From Daphnia pulex (lineage: Eukaryota; Arthropoda; Branchiopoda; Diplostraca; Daphniidae), in NCBI RefSeq assembly GCF_021134715.1, contig NC_060019.1, positions 5,518,001-5,582,000 on the forward strand: DNA of 64,000 nucleotides. Reading direction: 5' to 3'. A model generated the notes under the pieces. It was not told the DNA's origin and searched no databases. It worked only from the letters and a program-made list of their open reading frames with translations. Positions 10,946-22,456 of this stretch are shown in pieces. The stretch's first letter is position 1. The number at the start of each line of letters is the position of its first letter. The position numbers and the translations under genes are program-made.

Positions 10946-11835
10946 CGAAAATCATGATATCTCAGACATCTCAGCGAATTATCAAAAATCCTTTTGTATT
11001 ATGAAAAAGAGATAAAAGGGCTACATTTTGTATCAATTAGTTTTTTTGTAGAAGCCGAATATACGGCTAAAAGCGATGTAGTCGGAAGGAGAGACTTTGG
11101 GTTTTCGTGATATTTCGTGATTTTCAATCCCGATTATCTCGGGAACGAAACAAGATGAAAATCCGGACTTTATTCCGTTTGAATTGCCTTGCTTTTCTGA
11201 GCAGAATAGACCTAGTCTTGATTTTTAGAGTTCTTTTACGGATTACAATCCGAAAACGACCTTCGTAAAAAAAGGGGGTATTTCGGTGCGGTTGAGTGGG
11301 AGATTGCTTGTTAAATGCTGGGCTACTACAGCAGTCGTCGTTGAGGTGGGCCCAAACCAGGATTATATCGTAAATACACCAGCCGGTCGTCTTTTCCGCT
11401 GAAATCGACGAATGCTGCGAAAGAAAGTGCCGGTTATGCCAGGCAATCCGTTTCAGGGGCCATCTGTCCAGCCGGCCCCAACTCAACTGGAAGAAAATCA
11501 ATCCGTGTCGAACGGAACAGCTGAAACAACCCGCCGTAAGCGCGGAAAATCAAAGAGAATCTCAAACAATACGCCGAGACAATCATAACACGCCAGACTA
11601 AACGTCCCACGCGATACACTAAATAGAACAATTTCATTTTTTCTTTGCATGTACAATCGTCTCTATCAATGCCTATCTCTTCTCTTAATATCATTCATTT
11701 AATCAAAAAGTGAAAGTGCCAACTTTAACTAAAAAAGGGGACGTATGATATTGCAACAATGTATTGCCCGTCGGCTAAGGATTTGATCGTTGAGGCACGC
11801 CGATAGGTTGTTATAATAGGACCAATACTTAACCG
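10946..11835. other. No gene recognised
   Basis: Region between the foldback element and the LINE fragment. Several open frames on the minus strand carry no recognisable domain. It may hold remnants of the gypsy 3' part, but no integrase motif could be seen. Confidence 0.4.
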
Positions 11836-11851
11836 ATAGGTTGCTGGTCGG

Positions 11852-12600
11852 CTACAGATGGCGATCGGACAAAAGACTCAGTATTCGAGAACAGTATTTC
11901 TGTGAAACATCACCGAAATAATGATCGGAGATTACCGCTGATTCTGCAATATCGTGGATGGGAGAATTGTAAAGAATGTACAAAATAGGACCTAGCACGG
12001 ATCCTTGCGGAACACCATAGACTAGGGGGGAGGGGGTAAGAGTTGAAGTGACGCCACGAACACTGACTGACTGCCGCCTTCCGTCGAGATACGAGGCGAA
12101 CCATGCAAGAGAAAGGCTAGAGACACCAAAAAAAGGCGACAGGCAATCCAGTAGAATGGTGATGGTGTTGAAAGCAGCGCTTTGATCGAGAAGTGTGAGA
12201 ATGACAGCATTGCCATTGTCGAACGACGATAGTAAATCGTTCAAGACTTTTAGAATGGCAGTTTTGGTGGAATCGGCAGCTCTATAAGCAGATTGCACGT
12301 AGACAAAAAGAGACTGGGATACTAGGTGGGAGACTAGCTGTTAAGCAACCACACTTTCAAGAAGTTTGGAGAGAAAAGAGAATAGGGACCAAGATCTATA
12401 ATTAGAGAGCACATCAGGGTCAAGGCCTTGTTTTTTCAATAATGGAGTGATTAGAGCGAGTTTCATTTCACGAGGGAAAATTCCAGAAGAAAGAGACAGA
12501 TTAACAATGTTCGTTATAGAAGGAGTCAAATCAGACAAACATTCCTTGAGAACAAAAGTTGGTATTGGATCAAGAGGGGAGGACTAAAGGGCAGGACAAA
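11852..12600 (-). mobile_element. LINE reverse transcriptase fragment
   Basis: Minus-strand frames encode fingers and palm of a non-LTR reverse transcriptase: I-F-P-R-E-M-K-L-A-L-I-T-P-L-L-K-K and N-Y-R-S-W-S-L-F-S-F-L-S-K-L-L-E (12341-12538), an in-frame stop near 12342, then Q-S-A-Y-R-A-A-D-S-T-K-T-A, L-L-D-Q-S-A-A-F-N-T-I (motif A; usually L-D-L-S-A-A-F-D), and G-V-P-Q-G-S-V-L-G-P-I-L-Y (motif B). The YADD box is not intact: after S-A-V-I-S-D-H-Y-F-G-D the frame departs from the family. A truncated, dead copy of CR1/L2-like type. Confidence 0.8.
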
Positions 12601-12604
12601 ATAA

Positions 12605-13730
12605 GAGACGAAATATCACGAACTTTTACTGCTGAGAAAGTTTAAAAGGCAGTAACAGGTCTATGGGTGTTGGTGCAAAAATTCCGCGTCAGCTTTGCTG
12701 GTGTAAAAGAGAATCAGCTTGTGCACCATTCCAAAATTATATAACTAAAACAACCAACCAAGAGAATGTCGATGTCCGTTCTTCTAGGATAACTACTTCC
12801 TCAAAAGAGGAGCAATGTATGAACTTTCCCAATCTTTTATTTCACTTATTAACTGTTTTTGTCATAGAACTTTAACCTTATTCAGACAAATTTTGAGTGA
12901 TATGGATTCCCTTGGTTTGTATGCCACTGGAGATTCTCCTAATGAATGTAACATTCATGTCAACAAGCAAATATGAGATGAAAGTTCTGTCACTCAGAAG
13001 CTTTATATCATTTTACGAGAAATGCTGACCATGTGAATTTAAATTTCGTCGACAGGTACAACAAAGGTCTTGAATGCAAATTAGATTTATTGTGACTATA
13101 TTTCTTTTCGGATAGATTGTGGCCTGTGCTAACCAATGGACAGAAAGAATAGAAGAAATGTAAAGTTTTGAAAACTCCTCCATTTTTATATCTTCGTGTA
13201 TGGAAGCTGTATTTATGGAGGAATGAAACACGATGTTTTCCTTGGAACCCATGAAAAAATGGACCTGTGATCTTTTGGAAATTGTCTAATCAAAACTATT
13301 TAGTCAAACCTTATCTTTTGTCGCTGATCTGCCAATCCTTATCTTTTGTGTCGTGTAAATCTGTTTGTCTTTCCATGGTTAAATACAAAAGTTAAAGCAG
13401 TTGTATAAAGTATAGTCAATTTAGGTCTAACTACGAAGATATCAGGATAGCAATTTGTGATCCAAAAACGTCGTTTTGGTGACGGCAATGAGCAGTCCAC
13501 GCTTGGATGTCGTATGGACAAATATTTGATGACGTTCAAGGGCTGTTCAAATTACCACGTCGTACGGAGTGACATTGGGATGGGCGACGTCCGTCCTATT
13601 GTCGTCGGATTGGACGTCCGACTCAGACGAGTCGGATCTGTGTCGTCCATCCCATGGATGGAGGTGTGCTACCAGGGGCTTAACCAAAGTTGTTTGGACA
13701 AACCGCTTTATAAAAAAAACTGTCTGCTAA
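12605..13730. other. No gene; GACGTCC-rich repeat at 13.5-13.7 kb
   Basis: No coding gene is recognised. Between about 13540 and 13690 the words GACGTCC, CGTCC and GTCGG recur, ending in GTGCTACCAGGGG, which resembles the GTGYTAGTAGGG ends of the elements at 19.2-19.8 kb and 30.4-30.8 kb. It is probably a divergent member of that family. Confidence 0.4.
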
Positions 13731-14006
13731 CTCATGTACAAAATACTACAGATGCGAGCGGTCTATGAACCTCCTGAAGGACAACCTGTGATCACCGGAG
13801 CTACAGCCGTGCTGGGACCAATCCTAAATGCAGTAGCAATTAAGGACTGGAACACGAAAGATTGTACAGCACGTCAAATCCTACTCTCAACAATTGAGGA
13901 AAAACTGCATAACACGTTGGTCGGATAAAGACAGCTTTCCAAATATGTATAAGACTCTCGTCACAACAAAAGAAGTGTGCAGCCATTAACAGATACGTAA
14001 TAGAGT

Positions 14007-14482
14007 TGTTGCATGAATAAGGGAATCGTTGAAAAAAATATCATTAGAATCAGTTTTTCACGCTGATTCTCATGTATTTCTTTTTTTAAAATAAAGATTT
14101 CCTTTAATCTCACTTCAAAGTTGAGATTAGCTCCCTCCATTTTAAAACGGACCCCACGCCATTTTTGGTGGGCGGTCCTTAAAATGGGATGAATTTCCCC
14201 CCTTTTCACTCTTTTCGTCTTTCGCCTTTCGACCCTAAGGGCAAAAGAGGGGGTATAGGCAGCACGAAAAAGGTTGAAAAGGGGGGAAAAAGAGCAAACT
14301 TCATCCCATTTTAAGGAAAAATGGCGGGGGTCCGTTTTGAAGTGGGAGGAGCCTAACTGAACTTTGAACACAGATTACGCTCTGAAGAAATTATTTTAAA
14401 AATATAAAAATAATACCATGAGAATCAGCATAAAAAATTGATTCTTATGATAGTTTTTTCAATGGAATCCCCTATTCATGCA
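14007..14482. mobile_element. Foldback element inside the Copia relic
   Basis: A long imperfect inverted repeat of about 475 bp. The outer arms (TGCATGAATAAGGGAATCG at the left, GGAATCCCCTATTCATGCA at the right) and inner arms (CATTTTAAAACGGACCCC and GGGGTCCGTTTTGAAGTG; TCATCCCATTTTAAGG paired with CTTAAAATGGGATGAA) all match in inverse order. It splits the Copia gag between its two recognisable halves. It is non-coding and depends on an outside transposase. Confidence 0.85.
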
Positions 14483-14759
14483 CCAACCCTATTCAAAGAA
14501 AGTTTCTTAACTACGGCTACCAACAAGGTAATTTACTTAGTCTCTTCATGTAGCAAACTTTTTATTTGTGCTTCTCTCGTTGTCCAGGCCATGACGCCAT
14601 GTCTCACATCTCAGCCACTGAGAACTTTGTCGAACAACTCAAAAACATGGTTGAAGCCCCAACTCTTTTGCAAATCTGCACCAAAATTATCTACACTCTT
14701 CCACCTCACCTGGCTCTTTCAGAAGAAGAACAGATTATTTCATTGCTGACAGCAAAATA

Positions 14760-15098
14760 ATGAACGAAGAGAGTAAAAACGAAATGTTTCAGCCTCAAGA
14801 TCTTGGATATTTTGCAGCTAGCAAAGGGTATCGAGGTGGCAGCAGAGGTGGATACGGTGGTAGAGGAGGCTATTCGGCTGGCACCAGAAATCAAGACGGT
14901 CCACCTGCCAAAAGACAAGGTACACTGGTCCACCATGTGACTTCTGCACGACCATGGGCACTACCGCCACACATCCTACATCAGAGTGTAGAAAACGGAC
15001 TCACGCAGCTAAACGAGACTCAGCCAACTCCGCCTTTATTAACTTACCAACCTTGGACTTTGCTTACCAGCTGCCTTCAGTCCCCTAGCTCGTCTTGA
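14760..15098 (+). pseudogene. Copia gag, RGG tract and damaged zinc knuckle
   Basis: A 112-codon frame with an unusual R-G-G-S-R-G-G-Y-G-G-R-G-G-Y tract (residues 22-35), which is an RNA-binding RGG-type stretch, followed in another frame by a Copia-type CCHC knuckle whose histidine is lost. It lies just after the last helical part of gag (ends 14757) and before the protease motif. Not a host RGG protein, given the Copia context on both sides. Confidence 0.6.
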
Positions 15099-16699
15099 TT
15101 TATCCGATTGGTTAGTTGATTTTGGAGCCACGGCTCATCTTACAAACCAGAAAAATATTCTACATAGCATCGCCACTGTCCAATAGACAGCTGGGTCATA
15201 CAAGGAATTCATGAGTCAACTACTGACGTCTACGCCTACGGCGTTGTCGTATTTGAAGCAACGGTTAATGGAAAAAGACGAAATAGCTTACTCAAAAAAT
15301 AGAACTGTATTTTCCAGACGGCGGGGTCAATCCGATCTAGATTGGCGCTGTTACTGCTCTTGGTACACAAGTAACCTTGTATTTTAAGAGGTTTTATTCT
15401 TTTTAAACGACATGGTTGAAGTGACTAGTCGCAGGGCAAGCAGAAAACTTTATAAACTTAACATCAAAGCATTCAGTCATCTCAAGAAGAGCAAGCCTGT
15501 GTCGCTAAACAATCAGCAGCCTCTTCAATCAACTGGCTCTTCCGTTTCGGTCACGTCAACTGCATAAGAATTCAACGCATGGCGTCAACCAACGCAGTAG
15601 AAGGACTAGTCATTACAAACCATGACGTGCCTCGTGTGCGAGGGTGTGCGAGGGCTGCATCTATGGAAAGTTCAGCCGCTGCCCATTTCACTCTTATACT
15701 GAAAAACCAATTGAAGTAGGACAAGTGATGATCACAGACGTCGGCGAAGAAGCAGGCATTAGTCGACAATACACCGTCGCCTACTCCCCTCAGCAAAACG
15801 GAACCTCGGAAGAGATAACTGGACAATCGTAGAATCAGCACGAAGCGCCCTGTACGGAAAAAGAACCTGTAATTCTGCAAGTGTTACTACGGCTCTGGGC
15901 TGAAGCACTAGCTTAATCCGTATACACTCTCAATCGTACGCTTTCCCGTACCAGACCGGTCACACCTTATGAAAAATATCACGGTAACAAACCTAATATA
16001 AAATGTTTCTCATCTTCGTCCGTTTGGCTGTGTCTGCTATGTTCATATTCCAGATGAAACACGACAAAAATGGGAAAAGAAAGGAGAAAAGGGAATGTTT
16101 CTGGGATATGATGGCACTTCAACTGGATTCCGCGTCTTAATATTAGAAACCTCTTCAATCAAAGTCAGTGTCGACGTCACAATTGACGAAGGAAACGATT
16201 CAAGCACGAAGCCTGCAAGCAGCTGCCTGCCTCCAAGCACACGCAGCAACAAAGCCACGCCACTCCTCTAAAATTTTCTTTTTCAGCCTAACAGCTATCG
16301 ACTGATACAAACCAACCTTCTGACGAGAAGGACACACCTTCAAAAGACAACCAAGATGCCCCCGTCGTCCCATTGACCGAAACGCAGAACAAAGCTAATG
16401 AAGCTCAATCTGAACACGACGGAAAGGCAGAATACCAGAGAGACGAACGATAAGGACGCAATAAGGACGTCCGATAAGGATTCAAACAACGCAACCAGTC
16501 ACGAAGAAATCCATATCTGCGCCAATCGACGGTATCCCCTACGCGGTCATCAACACAAGGTGATCAAGAGCATTCAGTCAATCGTTATCTATATCTCCGA
16601 GCCATTCGAGCCTCGCTCGTACCAGAAGGCTGGGAGCTGTAAGGAATTTCGCTGGATCTTTAAAGTGAAGCCGGCACCCTGAGCACCCATGCTCGCTAT

Positions 16700-17260
16700 A
16701 AGTCACGTCTGTTCGCCAAAGGCTATGCCTTAGTCGAAGGTATTGACTTCACTGAAACCTACTCTCCTGTAATTGGTTACGGCTCCCTACGTGGTATTCT
16801 GTCAACGTGCGCAGTTCTGAATTTAGACATGGCTCATTTGGATATTAAACGACCTTTCTTTACGGTCTAGTCGACGCAGAAATTTACATCCATCAGCCGG
16901 TAGGTTTTTTAGTACCGGGCAAGGAGCATTTCGTCGGCAGACTAGTAAAATGCATCTACGGACTGTAGAAGTCCGCACGGGTGTGGAACTGTAAATTCAA
17001 CAACTTCCTTCTCAAATACGGCTTCACGCGAAGCCAACACGACCCCTGTGTTTACCACCGTCACCGAGAGGAGGAGATTTTAGTCATCGTGATCTGGTCG
17101 AGGAGGTCGATGAGATCGAGGACGACCTCGTGTGCAGCAATAGCAAGACAGCAGTCGCTGAAGTCCTGGCCTTCCTTGGCGAACATTTTGAAATGAGGAC
17201 ACTGCCAACTGACCGCTTCGTTGGACTCCAGATTGAAATAATCAGGGAATAAAAAAGCGG
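16700..17260 (+). pseudogene. Copia reverse transcriptase (degenerate)
   Basis: Recognisable Copia RT words across frames: E-G-I-D-F-T-E-T-Y-S-P-V-I (about 16738), L-D-M-A-H-L-D-I-K (motif A, about 16827), and C-V-Y-H-R (about 17049). The catalytic YVDD is replaced by a damaged stretch around 17085-17110, then L-G-E-H-F-E-M-R and R-F-V-G-L-Q-I-E-I at 17175-17245. Multiple stops and frameshifts: inactive. Confidence 0.75.
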
Positions 17261-17702
17261 TTTGTCAATCAGGTCGGATTTACCGAAAAAAATTCTATCC
17301 AGATTCAGCCATGTGTTATATTTGACACCTTTCCCTTCTTTCCTTACCACCCAAATTCGGCCCATAAACCAAACCCAGTTCCCCACAATATGGATAGGTG
17401 GGTATTGGTAAAAAAATCACCGTTCGGATTTTATTGCAGGATACTGTACCTGCCACCACACCGGCCTCTTCTGGTATATATTATGTATCTCGGAAAGGCG
17501 CTTGAAGGGAAGACAACGTACGAGGCTTGGGATGTGAGGAAACCAAATGTTTTAAATCTTGCAATGAATTTTTCGTTTGTCTCATTTGTCTCATGATCAG
17601 CATACCGAAGCAGGTGAAGGAATATTTGTCAATGACTGTGATTCAACTGAACCGGGGCCTTCTGTGACTTGTAGCGTTCTGTGCCAGTAACTCCTCCGAG
17701 AT

Positions 17703-18227
17703 CTAGGGTAGTACCGTACCTTTCCCAGTTATATTAAGCCGTTGGAGAAAGTCCTCTCGAAACAGCGTCCAATCGCTGCCCTCGTCTATCAGCACTGATA
17801 TTGGAATGAGTTGGCCTTCTTCTCTGTAAGCTTCCATCTGTATAACACCTAGCGCCACATTGACACGATCTACCTTGGCTGAAAGTAATGTGTGATAGCT
17901 GTTACCCTTGGCGTGTTTCTCTCCAGGATCATGAAGCAATGGGTGCTGAATAATATAATGACATCCGTTGACTCCACAACCCTTTCCAAATTTGCAATCG
18001 GCTGCAGAGTGTCTCGTCCCGAAACATTTCATGCAAAAGCGTCGTTTGACGCAGAACCGTACCTTTTCTATCGTAGGCATTTCTTTGAATGTTCGGCAGG
18101 CCATCAATTGGTGCTCCCCCTCACAGCAATAGCAGTGACTCTTCGGTTTGTCTGTAGTGCCAGGCTCAAGGCTAATGTGATTGGCGCGCTCTGTTGTTGG
18201 TTTATGGCTCCACATCAACCTCGCCAT
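17703..18227 (-). pseudogene. BEL/Pao gag zinc fingers and protease (fragment)
   Basis: A 174-codon minus-strand frame with the BEL/Pao layout. It starts in a gag linker, then three Cys/His clusters: C-Y-C-C-E-G-E-H...A-C, C-M-K-C-F-G-T-R-H...D-C and C-G-V-N-G-C-H...H. The aspartic protease start follows with S-V-L-I-D-E-G-S-D-W-T-L (relatives usually have L-D-E-G-S-D-T-T-L). RT, RNase H and integrase are not recognised downstream. It is a 5'-gag/protease stub of a BEL element, inverted relative to the Copia relic. Confidence 0.8.
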
Positions 18228-18419
18228 CCACGAGTTAACTGACTATATGTGCCACGGCTACCATGGTTTCTTGAATTTTGTCCTCTGCAAACTTGCTGGT
18301 TCGTGCCACAAGCGTCTTGTACACAACAGCCCGATAAATTACTGGCTTTACTCCCACCTCTACCAGCAAGAGTTTAAGTCAAAGTTGACGCTCGTACATT
18401 AGGTTGGTCCATTCCACTC

Positions 18420-19120
18420 GCACCTATGACAATTTTAATTTCAAATAATATGTATCACTGAATGTACTGATTGAGATATAGTATTTACCACATTGTTGAG
18501 CAACTTGAGATGTCGATGGTTCCATTTCTTCACTCCATCCTCGTCCATGAGATGGTAAATTTCTTGATGCATATGCAAGTTTTTGGCCTTTGCCAATTTC
18601 ACTTAAACCTACAAATGTAAAAAATTTGTAAACTTTTGTACGTATAAAGTTGTATCAACGAATTCAAACTTACAAGGTTTCTGGGTAACTTGAATTGTTG
18701 ATGGACCAATTCCTTTACTCCTCTTTTTCCGATCCCAGTTAAATTATTCAACACGTGTGAAGGTTGCTGGCCGCGACAGGTTTCGCTTACACCTACAAAT
18801 ATAAAAAATGGGAATAACTTGAATTGTTGTGTTTAATTGATTTCTACTAACAAGACTGAGCAACTTGAGATGTCGTTGGACCAATATCTTCACTCGATGG
18901 GGCAAACTTCTTTTGTATCTTCACTCTATTAGCTTGTTCGAAAAACAATTTTACAAATTCTTTGTCTACACGCATGAAAATTAATGTTTAGTTAATCAAA
19001 TCACAATAAAAATTCACAATTATAATTACCAGTAAGAATTTTTTTGCACTTCCTCTGTTAAATGAATATTGTATTTCTTCTCTTAAAAGGGAATTTGAAC
19101 TACAGAACGTTTAAGATCGT
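18420..19120 (-). repeat. Repeated mini-exon-like blocks
   Basis: Three similar blocks at about 18485-18610, 18665-18795 and 18845-18960, spaced about 180 bp. On the minus strand each ends in a word like A-T-S-Q-V-A-Q (CAACTTGAGATGTCG... in the given strand) and is separated by AT-rich segments with splice-like borders (ACAAATRTAAAAAATG). Read as exons they would give G-L-S-E-I-G-K-G-Q and G-V-S-E-T-C-R-G-Q starts, so one exon was multiplied in tandem. The protein is not recognised. Confidence 0.45.
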
Positions 19121-19148
19121 TCATTCTCACTTCCAATCGCTTTGGAAA

Positions 19149-19796
19149 GCATCCCTACTAACACGGCCCATCCACTTTATGTAAGATGTAGGTTAATATG
19201 GGATGAATAGATCCAGGTCGCAATTGGGGGGCGGTAGTATAGCGTAGGTATAAATTTATTCGGATCTAGTATGGGATGAAATAAAGAATATTCATCGTAG
19301 ATCCACCAGCGTATATTCATTAATATACTGATTGTACTTCAAAGTAATATACCCGGGGGTATGATTTTGTTGTGATACCATTTGGTACATACACAGAATG
19401 TGCATCACAGTATAACCATATAAGGTACACAGTGGACGAAAAAGCTAAAGAATATCTCTATTTTCACTACAAACAAACATTTGTTCCTCAAATGTATGAA
19501 CAGTTGGTCAAATGGTTAGAGAGGTGAGCTACGGAATTGAAGGTCAGTAGTTCAAGTCTCGGGGTAAACTTTTATCTTTTAATTTCTGACAGAAATCATA
19601 TCCAAAGATGGATGTTATTTAAGGATACTGTGTATACACAAACCGGTATATTCAAGGGACATACAAATGGTACGTGCGGGGAAGGGGAAATAAGGATCAA
19701 CATGAAGCATTCCATGGATATGCTGTTTGTATCTCCCTTATCCTTGGGAGTACGCTGCAGTCATATCCATGGTACATCGCTGTGTTAGTAGGGATG
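19149..19796. mobile_element. DNA transposon remnant with 15-bp perfect TIRs
   Basis: Perfect 15-bp terminal inverted repeats, CATCCCTACTAACAC at the left and GTGTTAGTAGGGATG at the right, delimit about 648 bp. No transposase is seen inside; the 83-codon frame at 19537-19788 has no recognisable domain. The same terminal motif (CCCTACTARCAC) bounds the element at 30407-30836, so this is a family of non-autonomous transposons. Confidence 0.75.
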
Positions 19797-20273
19797 TGGC
19801 AACTGGGATGAAAAGAAAAAAAAACAAAACCTAAAAAACCTCCTTCAAAGCAAGATAGAAAAGATAGAAAAGATTACCTTTTTATCGATGTGTTCGTCAT
19901 TTTTCGAACCACTTCCCCGTTTTTTATAAGTGATACCAAGTTTTTTTAAGCAATCTGGTGCATAATTCTCTTAGCCAACCAATAGCAAGTGTTTCACGCA
20001 AGCTATCGAAATAATCCGTACGAACCATAGCATCGAAAAAGTCCAAATACGACTTTAGACACGCTCCTGGGTTCGTTAAGTGAAAAATTTTTTGGTCGTT
20101 CTTTGGCATTGCAAGATTTAAGAAAATCTAATCGTAGTGGGAAAATAAAGTATAAAAACAACAGAGAATTTACGTAATTTTTACGCTGTTATTTTGTACT
20201 GCTTAGTAGTAAAAAGAATCTTCTTCCCTCAGTGTACAACAAGTTTTTTTTTTTGTGAAAGTATCAGAATCGA

Positions 20274-20830
20274 GTGAAGAAAATGAATATGATAGAAGAA
20301 ATTGGAATTTTATTAAATCAATTTCTTGCGTTTATTAAACTGGCTGACCAAGACGACAATAGTTTTATAGAACAAATAGTAAGCAGAAGGCGAAGAGATA
20401 TTCTCAGACGGCTTTTAGAACGCCATCGTGTTGTTGTGATGCGATTTGAAGGAAATAGGTCGATGTATTACTCATCAGATGTCGGAACTTGGTTTGAAAC
20501 TTATCCCGAACAACAATTCAAACGAGACTTTCGCTTTACTAAACCTACCTTTCAGGTAAGAAAACAAATCGTACAAAGCCAGAATTCTTTTACTGATTTA
20601 ACAAAGCTCTTTCGATAACGAACTATTGTTGTGCATAACATAGAAAAATATTTTGTTTTTAGGTATTTGTTGAGTTAGTGAGCCCCTTCATACTAGGAGA
20701 TTATGTATATAACGGCCTTCCTGTCACAGAAAAATTAATGTAGGTGGTCTGGTGCTTTGCGAATCGAGAAGCATATCGTGTTTTATCAAGAGGTTTTGCC
20801 ATTCATCAAGTAACTGTACACTACGTCCGG
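20274..20830 (+). pseudogene. PIF/Harbinger (HARBI1-like) transposase N-terminal fragment
   Basis: The frame from 20283 encodes F-L-A-F-I-K-L-A-D-Q-D and P-E-Q-Q-F-K-R-D-F-R-F-T-K-P-T-F-Q up to 20554. An intron-like gap (GTAAGAAAAC ... TTTTTAG, 20555-20663) may follow. The frame then resumes with V-F-V-E-L-V-S-P-F-I-L-G, a stop at 20742, and W-C-F-A-N-R-E-A-Y-R-V-L-S-R-G-F-A-I, the conserved helix-turn-helix-like region of HARBI1-type nucleases. The DDE core is missing: the copy ends in a poly-C tract at about 20840 where other sequence is joined. Confidence 0.65.
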
Positions 20831-20839
20831 AGGGAGGGA

Positions 20840-21333
20840 GCCCCCCCCCCCGTACTCGACGCCTATGCATCAGGGCATAGTCTTAGCTCGGCTAACAACA
20901 ACTATCAGGCAACTTACAAAGGCAAGAAAAAATCGTCATTTCGTTGCAAACCATGTTTTTGGGATCACCAGAAAGCTACCAGCAAGCAGTCAGTTTCACT
21001 CGCCAGTTGCCTCGCCCAAGGAGACAGCTCAGCCAGTGGTAATTAGGATATCCTCTCTACCTCGAATGCCAGAAGCAATTCGAAGCGCCTGTTGTCTGCG
21101 GCCAATAGCATAGACGAAAATCTCTTCGAACCAAAGAAATTCAGATATGAAGATCTAAACTGTATCACGGAACTGAAAGAGAAGAAGAAGAACTATCTAC
21201 ACTAGACTCACTCAGCAAAGAGGATATAACCACGAAACTGGGGGAGGCACTCAAGTTTGTAAAACTACAAAACGAACGAATCTCCAACCTTGAATCGGAG
21301 CTTCTTAATTCCAAATTGGCCTTCGCCAATGCC
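20840..21333 (+). pseudogene. Gag/ORF1-like coiled-coil fragment
   Basis: Broken plus-strand frames. The clearest stretch (about 21125-21330) reads L-F-E-P-K-K-F-R-Y-E-D-L-N, an acidic patch, then K-L-G-E-A-L-K-F-V-K-L-Q-N-E-R-I-S-N-L-E-S-E-L-L-N, a heptad-like coiled coil. Such segments occur in retroelement gag or ORF1 proteins; the family is not recognised. It ends exactly where dispersed repeat copy B begins. Confidence 0.4.
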
Positions 21334-21623
21334 CCCAGCTAGCCGAGTATATTTCCCAAATATTGCTAATATATTATATACCTACAATTAAGATGTTGGT
21401 AAAATACTTTTTTTTAAATATTTTTCAAATATATTTTTGCACCCAAATCTGTTGGCTCACAATATTTTTTCAAGTTATTTTCTTCTATTGGTAAAATAAC
21501 AGTTTTACTACTTTTAAACTTTGGCGAACGTTATTTGTGTTATATTTAGATGAAATCTCGTTGTTGTGTTTATGGTTATATAGTCCAGCGTGGAATATTT
21601 ATTCATTTCCAACTTGTAATTAG
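21334..21623. repeat. Dispersed repeat, copy B
   Basis: Second copy of the repeat at 2579-2824, same orientation, starting with CCCAGCTAGC and ending at CCAGCGTGGAATATTTATTC plus an AACTTG...TTAG tail. It has extra sequence around 21468-21485 and 21530-21555. Both copies abut fragments of retroelement coding sequence at their left edge, so the repeat may be the untranslated 3' part of that retroelement or a preferred insertion there. Confidence 0.8.
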
Positions 21624-21659
21624 AAATGATTCTATTTAAGTGCTGTTCTGTTTTTTGCC

Positions 21660-21728
21660 GAGAGTGGATTTTAACCATCATACATTGAGTCACCAAACCA
21701 ATCCTATAACCACTACACCAACAGCGGT
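21660..21728 (-). repeat. tRNA-derived SINE head (minus strand)
   Basis: On the minus strand: box A TGGTGTAGTGG and box B GGTTAAAATCC at tRNA-like spacing. Stems are degenerate, so it is a tRNA-derived SINE head, not a tRNA. A related head in the other orientation is at 22389-22456. Confidence 0.55.
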
Positions 21729-22388
21729 AATATAAATCAAGTCCCGTAATGAAACAATTTTGTTTTCCGAGAATGTTCTTTGGTCGATAATCCATAAATT
21801 GGTATAGGCATATCAGGTATATTGGTAAGATTAGTATTTTGCTGCGTCAAGGTGGCTGTTAAATTGTTTTGTTGTTTTCCCAATAAATAACTATTATCAA
21901 AGATATATAAATCAATATTATGTTTTGTTATTTTCCCGATAACGGACCATTAAAAATGTAATAAATCCTTTTTTTATAAAAAGCTATAGTCTTTTACATT
22001 TAACAAGCGTTCAAAATCCTAAATGTTTTATATCGTATTCAATTCGTTAGTTCTGCATAAAATTGCCTAAATGAACAAACCAATTGTCTTAAAATCCAGA
22101 TCTTGCACAAGTCTGGAACAACTAACTTTCTTTCTTCGAATTTAAAACTCTACCTCCACGCTAACGTGATATAATTTATATTGGACGTTAAGGAGATAAA
22201 ACGTTCAAACTGCTATTATTATATATCCATATAGGTAATCCTATGGAGGTTGGTTCAAACCCACTTTCACAATCATAAATTCCTACACTGATGTAATTAA
22301 ATCGATTTTGCTAACGCTGGGCTATAACCATGACAATGTTAAAGTATGCACTATCCAGCTGGTCACGTCGGGATTTTATTAATATATC

Positions 22389-22456
22389 CGTTGTTGGTGT
22401 AGTGGTTGTAGCATTGGATTGTTGATTTTAAGGATGATGGTTCAAACCCACTCTCG
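22389..22456 (+). repeat. tRNA-derived SINE head (plus strand)
   Basis: Box A TGGTGTAGTGG and box B GGTTCAAACCC at tRNA-like spacing. Shared modules with the minus-strand copy flank it: CGCTGGGCTATAACC (22306) and GTAAAAGACTATAGCTTTT (22510) correspond in inverse to 21573 and 21984. The two copies are therefore one repeat family in opposite orientation. Confidence 0.55.

Larger units (their letters stand above)
13734..17340 (+). mobile_element. Decayed Copia-like LTR retrotransposon
   Basis: Plus-strand frames in Copia order (gag, PR, integrase, RT), all broken. Gag start at 13820-13930 (D-W-N-T-K-D-C-T-A-R-Q-I) is split from the rest by a foldback element (14007-14482). Gag resumes at about 14590 (M-S-H-I-S-A-T-E-N-F-V-E-Q-L-K), followed by a Gly/Arg-rich tract at 14830-14890 and a damaged CCHC knuckle (C-D-F-C-T-T-M-G). 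Protease D-F-G-A-T-A-H-L at about 15120, where the usual D-S-G-A is D-F-G-A. Integrase zinc region C-E-G-C-I-Y-G-K at 15650 and core pieces Y-S-P-Q-Q-N-G at 15780. RT pieces at 16630-17260. No LTRs defined. Confidence 0.8.

Noticed and set aside
14830..14890. Host RGG-box RNA-binding protein
   Set aside because: The tract is flanked by Copia gag and protease, so it belongs to the retroelement.
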